The notes beneath the pieces were generated by a model. It was not told the DNA's origin and ran no database searches. It saw nothing but the letters and a program-made list of their open reading frames with translations. From the NCBI GenBank assembly GCA_030679615.1, contig JAUXSJ010000306.1:1-7388 (forward strand): a stretch of DNA of 7,388 nucleotides. The letters are read 5' to 3'. The DNA comes from Parachlamydiaceae bacterium (lineage in GTDB: Bacteria; Chlamydiota; Chlamydiia; Chlamydiales; Parachlamydiaceae). Position 1 is the stretch's first letter, and each line of letters begins with the position of its first letter. Of this stretch, positions 6,321 to 7,388 are shown in pieces. The position numbers were made by a program, and so were the translations under genes.

Positions 6321-6956
6321 TCATTCAATAATTTCCCATTTATTTTCCAAACAAATTTGTTTTAATATCCGATCAGGTGACACACCAACGGGCTTCCCTA
6401 CAATTTTTAATAAGGGTAAATCTAAATGACTATCCGAATAAGTTGTCATTTTAGACAAAGGTATATGATATTGACTTGATAATTCTTTAATATATTTAGC
6501 CTTTGTTTCACCATCAAAAACATCTTTCGAATCAGTTATAATACCATACTCATTACATATATAGGACGATCCTTGACCGTCAACATTTAAATACTTTGAA
6601 ATGCTTTCAACTAAAAAATGCGGCGAAGATGACAAAATCATTGTTTTCTCATTTCTTTTTTTTGCTTCTTCTAACTTTTTAAAAACAGGTTCGTTGATCA
6701 ATTTTGTCAAATTTTCTGAAACAAACTGATCAGCAAGCTCTTGAATTAAAATTAAACGATGATCTTTAAAAAAACGGGAGAAAGATTTTTCATATAATAC
6801 TTGAATCGATTGATTAAACCACTTATGACAGCCATAATCAAAAATCGAAAAAATAAAAGGTAGTGTACGGATGATTTTTTTTTTATAAAGAAAAATCCCA
6901 AAATGTACACTACTATTGACCTTAAGAAGGGTATGATCTAAATCAAATATGATCAT
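6321..6956 (-). CDS. HAD-superfamily phosphatase, subfamily IB (SerB-like)
   Basis: The 211-residue protein has all four HAD motifs: motif I FDLDHTLL (4-11) with nucleophile Asp5 and general acid Asp7; motif II ILSSSP (107-112) with Ser109; motif III Lys152 in GETKAKY; motif IV YSDSHLDLPLL (173-183) with Asp175 and Asp179. The helical insert between motifs I and II (about 15-85) is a C1-type cap like that of phosphoserine phosphatase-like enzymes. Such proteins hydrolyse small phosphomonoesters in the cytosol; the substrate cannot be told, since subfamily IB also includes enzymes for phosphoserine, histidinol phosphate and lipid-linked phosphates. The ATG at 6956 lies inside the upstream coiled-coil gene, giving a 14-nt overlap and implying translational coupling; nadD follows after 40 nt. 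A Leu replaces the Asn common before the second motif IV Asp. Confidence 0.9.
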   Translation of the reverse strand: MIIFDLDHTLLKVNSSVHFGIFLYKKKIIRTLPFIFSIFDYGCHKWFNQSIQVLYEKSFSRFFKDHRLILIQELADQFVSENLTKLINEPVFKKLEEAKKRNEKTMILSSSPHFLVESISKYLNVDGQGSSYICNEYGIITDSKDVFDGETKAKYIKELSSQYHIPLSKMTTYSDSHLDLPLLKIVGKPVGVSPDRILKQICLENKWEIIE

Positions 6957-7388
6957 TCTTTGCTTTTAGTTGACTTTGAAGAAATTGAATTTTAGTCTCC
7001 ACTTCTTTAATCCCAAGAGAAGTCTTTTCTAATCGATCTTCTTCTTCGTTAACCTGACTCATTGTTTTTTCAAAATCAACATCAAAAGAATCAACCGATT
7101 GACGTAAAGTTTTAAGTTGATTTTTTATTTCTTGTCGTCTTTCTTTACGATCTTTCAAAATACACTTTAAATTTTCAAGAGTCTTTCTCTCGTCATCAGA
7201 TAAATCAAGCAATTGCTTCTCTTGTTTATCTACAATAATATCTCTCAAAGGCTTCAATAATCTTTCAATTTCTTGTTTTTCAAGTTTAATGAGTGTTGAT
7301 TCTTGAATTTCTTTGACCAGTTGATCTCGTTTTTGTATTAGTTGAGTTAATTCAATTGTAGGATGACTAGAAATCAATTCTTCAGCTT
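6943..7388 (-). CDS. predicted coiled-coil protein of unknown function, N-terminus cut by window edge
   Basis: The frame is open to the right window edge, giving 147 visible residues before the TGA at 6943-6945. A TTG at 7377 could be read as a start, but the codons upstream (Ala-Glu-Glu) keep the frame open and match the same helical, charged character, so the real start is probably outside the window. The visible part is almost entirely Glu, Lys, Gln, Leu and Ile with heptad-like spacing (for example RDQLVKEI and LKTLRQSV), predicting long coiled coils from roughly residue 12 to the end, with a break around SFDVDFEKTM. Only one Cys is present, so there is no zinc ribbon, and there is no membrane segment. 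Its end overlaps the HAD gene by 14 nt. I do not recognise a family. Confidence 0.75.
   Translation of the reverse strand, partial: AEELISSHPTIELTQLIQKRDQLVKEIQESTLIKLEKQEIERLLKPLRDIIVDKQEKQLLDLSDDERKTLENLKCILKDRKERRQEIKNQLKTLRQSVDSFDVDFEKTMSQVNEEEDRLEKTSLGIKEVETKIQFLQSQLKAKNDHI

Noticed and set aside
7375..7377. TTG as the true start of the coiled-coil gene
   Set aside because: The frame remains open upstream to the window edge with the same composition, and no ribosome binding site can be seen in the few bases available.

Overview
The window is strongly AT-rich, densely coded, and carries eight genes plus a conspicuous palindromic element. The order rsfS - fabF - Nudix hydrolase on one strand matches, from memory, the Chlamydia trachomatis order (iojap/ybeB - fabF - MutT-like). 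Together with the base composition and an Asn-rich orphan protein, this suggests an amoeba-associated member of the Chlamydiae (Parachlamydiaceae type). That assignment is inference; no marker gene here proves it.

Layout. Positions 1-1343 (minus) hold the first 447 codons of a PolX-type protein (HhH repeats, Pol-beta-like core, PHP domain); its C-terminus lies beyond base 1. An AT-rich 152-bp divergent gap follows, then a Fpg/Nei-family DNA glycosylase (1496-2248, plus). Next is a 316-residue Asn-rich low-complexity protein of unknown function (2374-3324, plus) with a good ribosome binding site and two strongly basic patches. Between its end and the converging Nudix gene lies a 169-bp nearly perfect palindrome (3375-3543). 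From the right edge leftward, the minus strand carries one compact gene string: a coiled-coil protein (cut by the window edge), a HAD phosphatase overlapping it by 14 nt, nadD, rsfS, fabF and a Nudix hydrolase. Gaps in this string are 20-50 nt, so it is probably one transcription unit whose promoter lies outside the window.

How the genes relate. The left third looks like DNA repair: a base-excision glycosylase divergent from a PolX protein. In both, residues central to the textbook chemistry are changed. The PolX polymerase site has lost conserved aspartates while its PHP nuclease motifs are kept, and the glycosylase lacks the usual N-terminal proline. The right half is housekeeping: NAD synthesis (NadD), ribosome silencing (RsfS), fatty-acid elongation (FabF), and nucleotide clean-up (Nudix). 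The Asn-rich protein and the palindrome form the accessory part and are the least explained.
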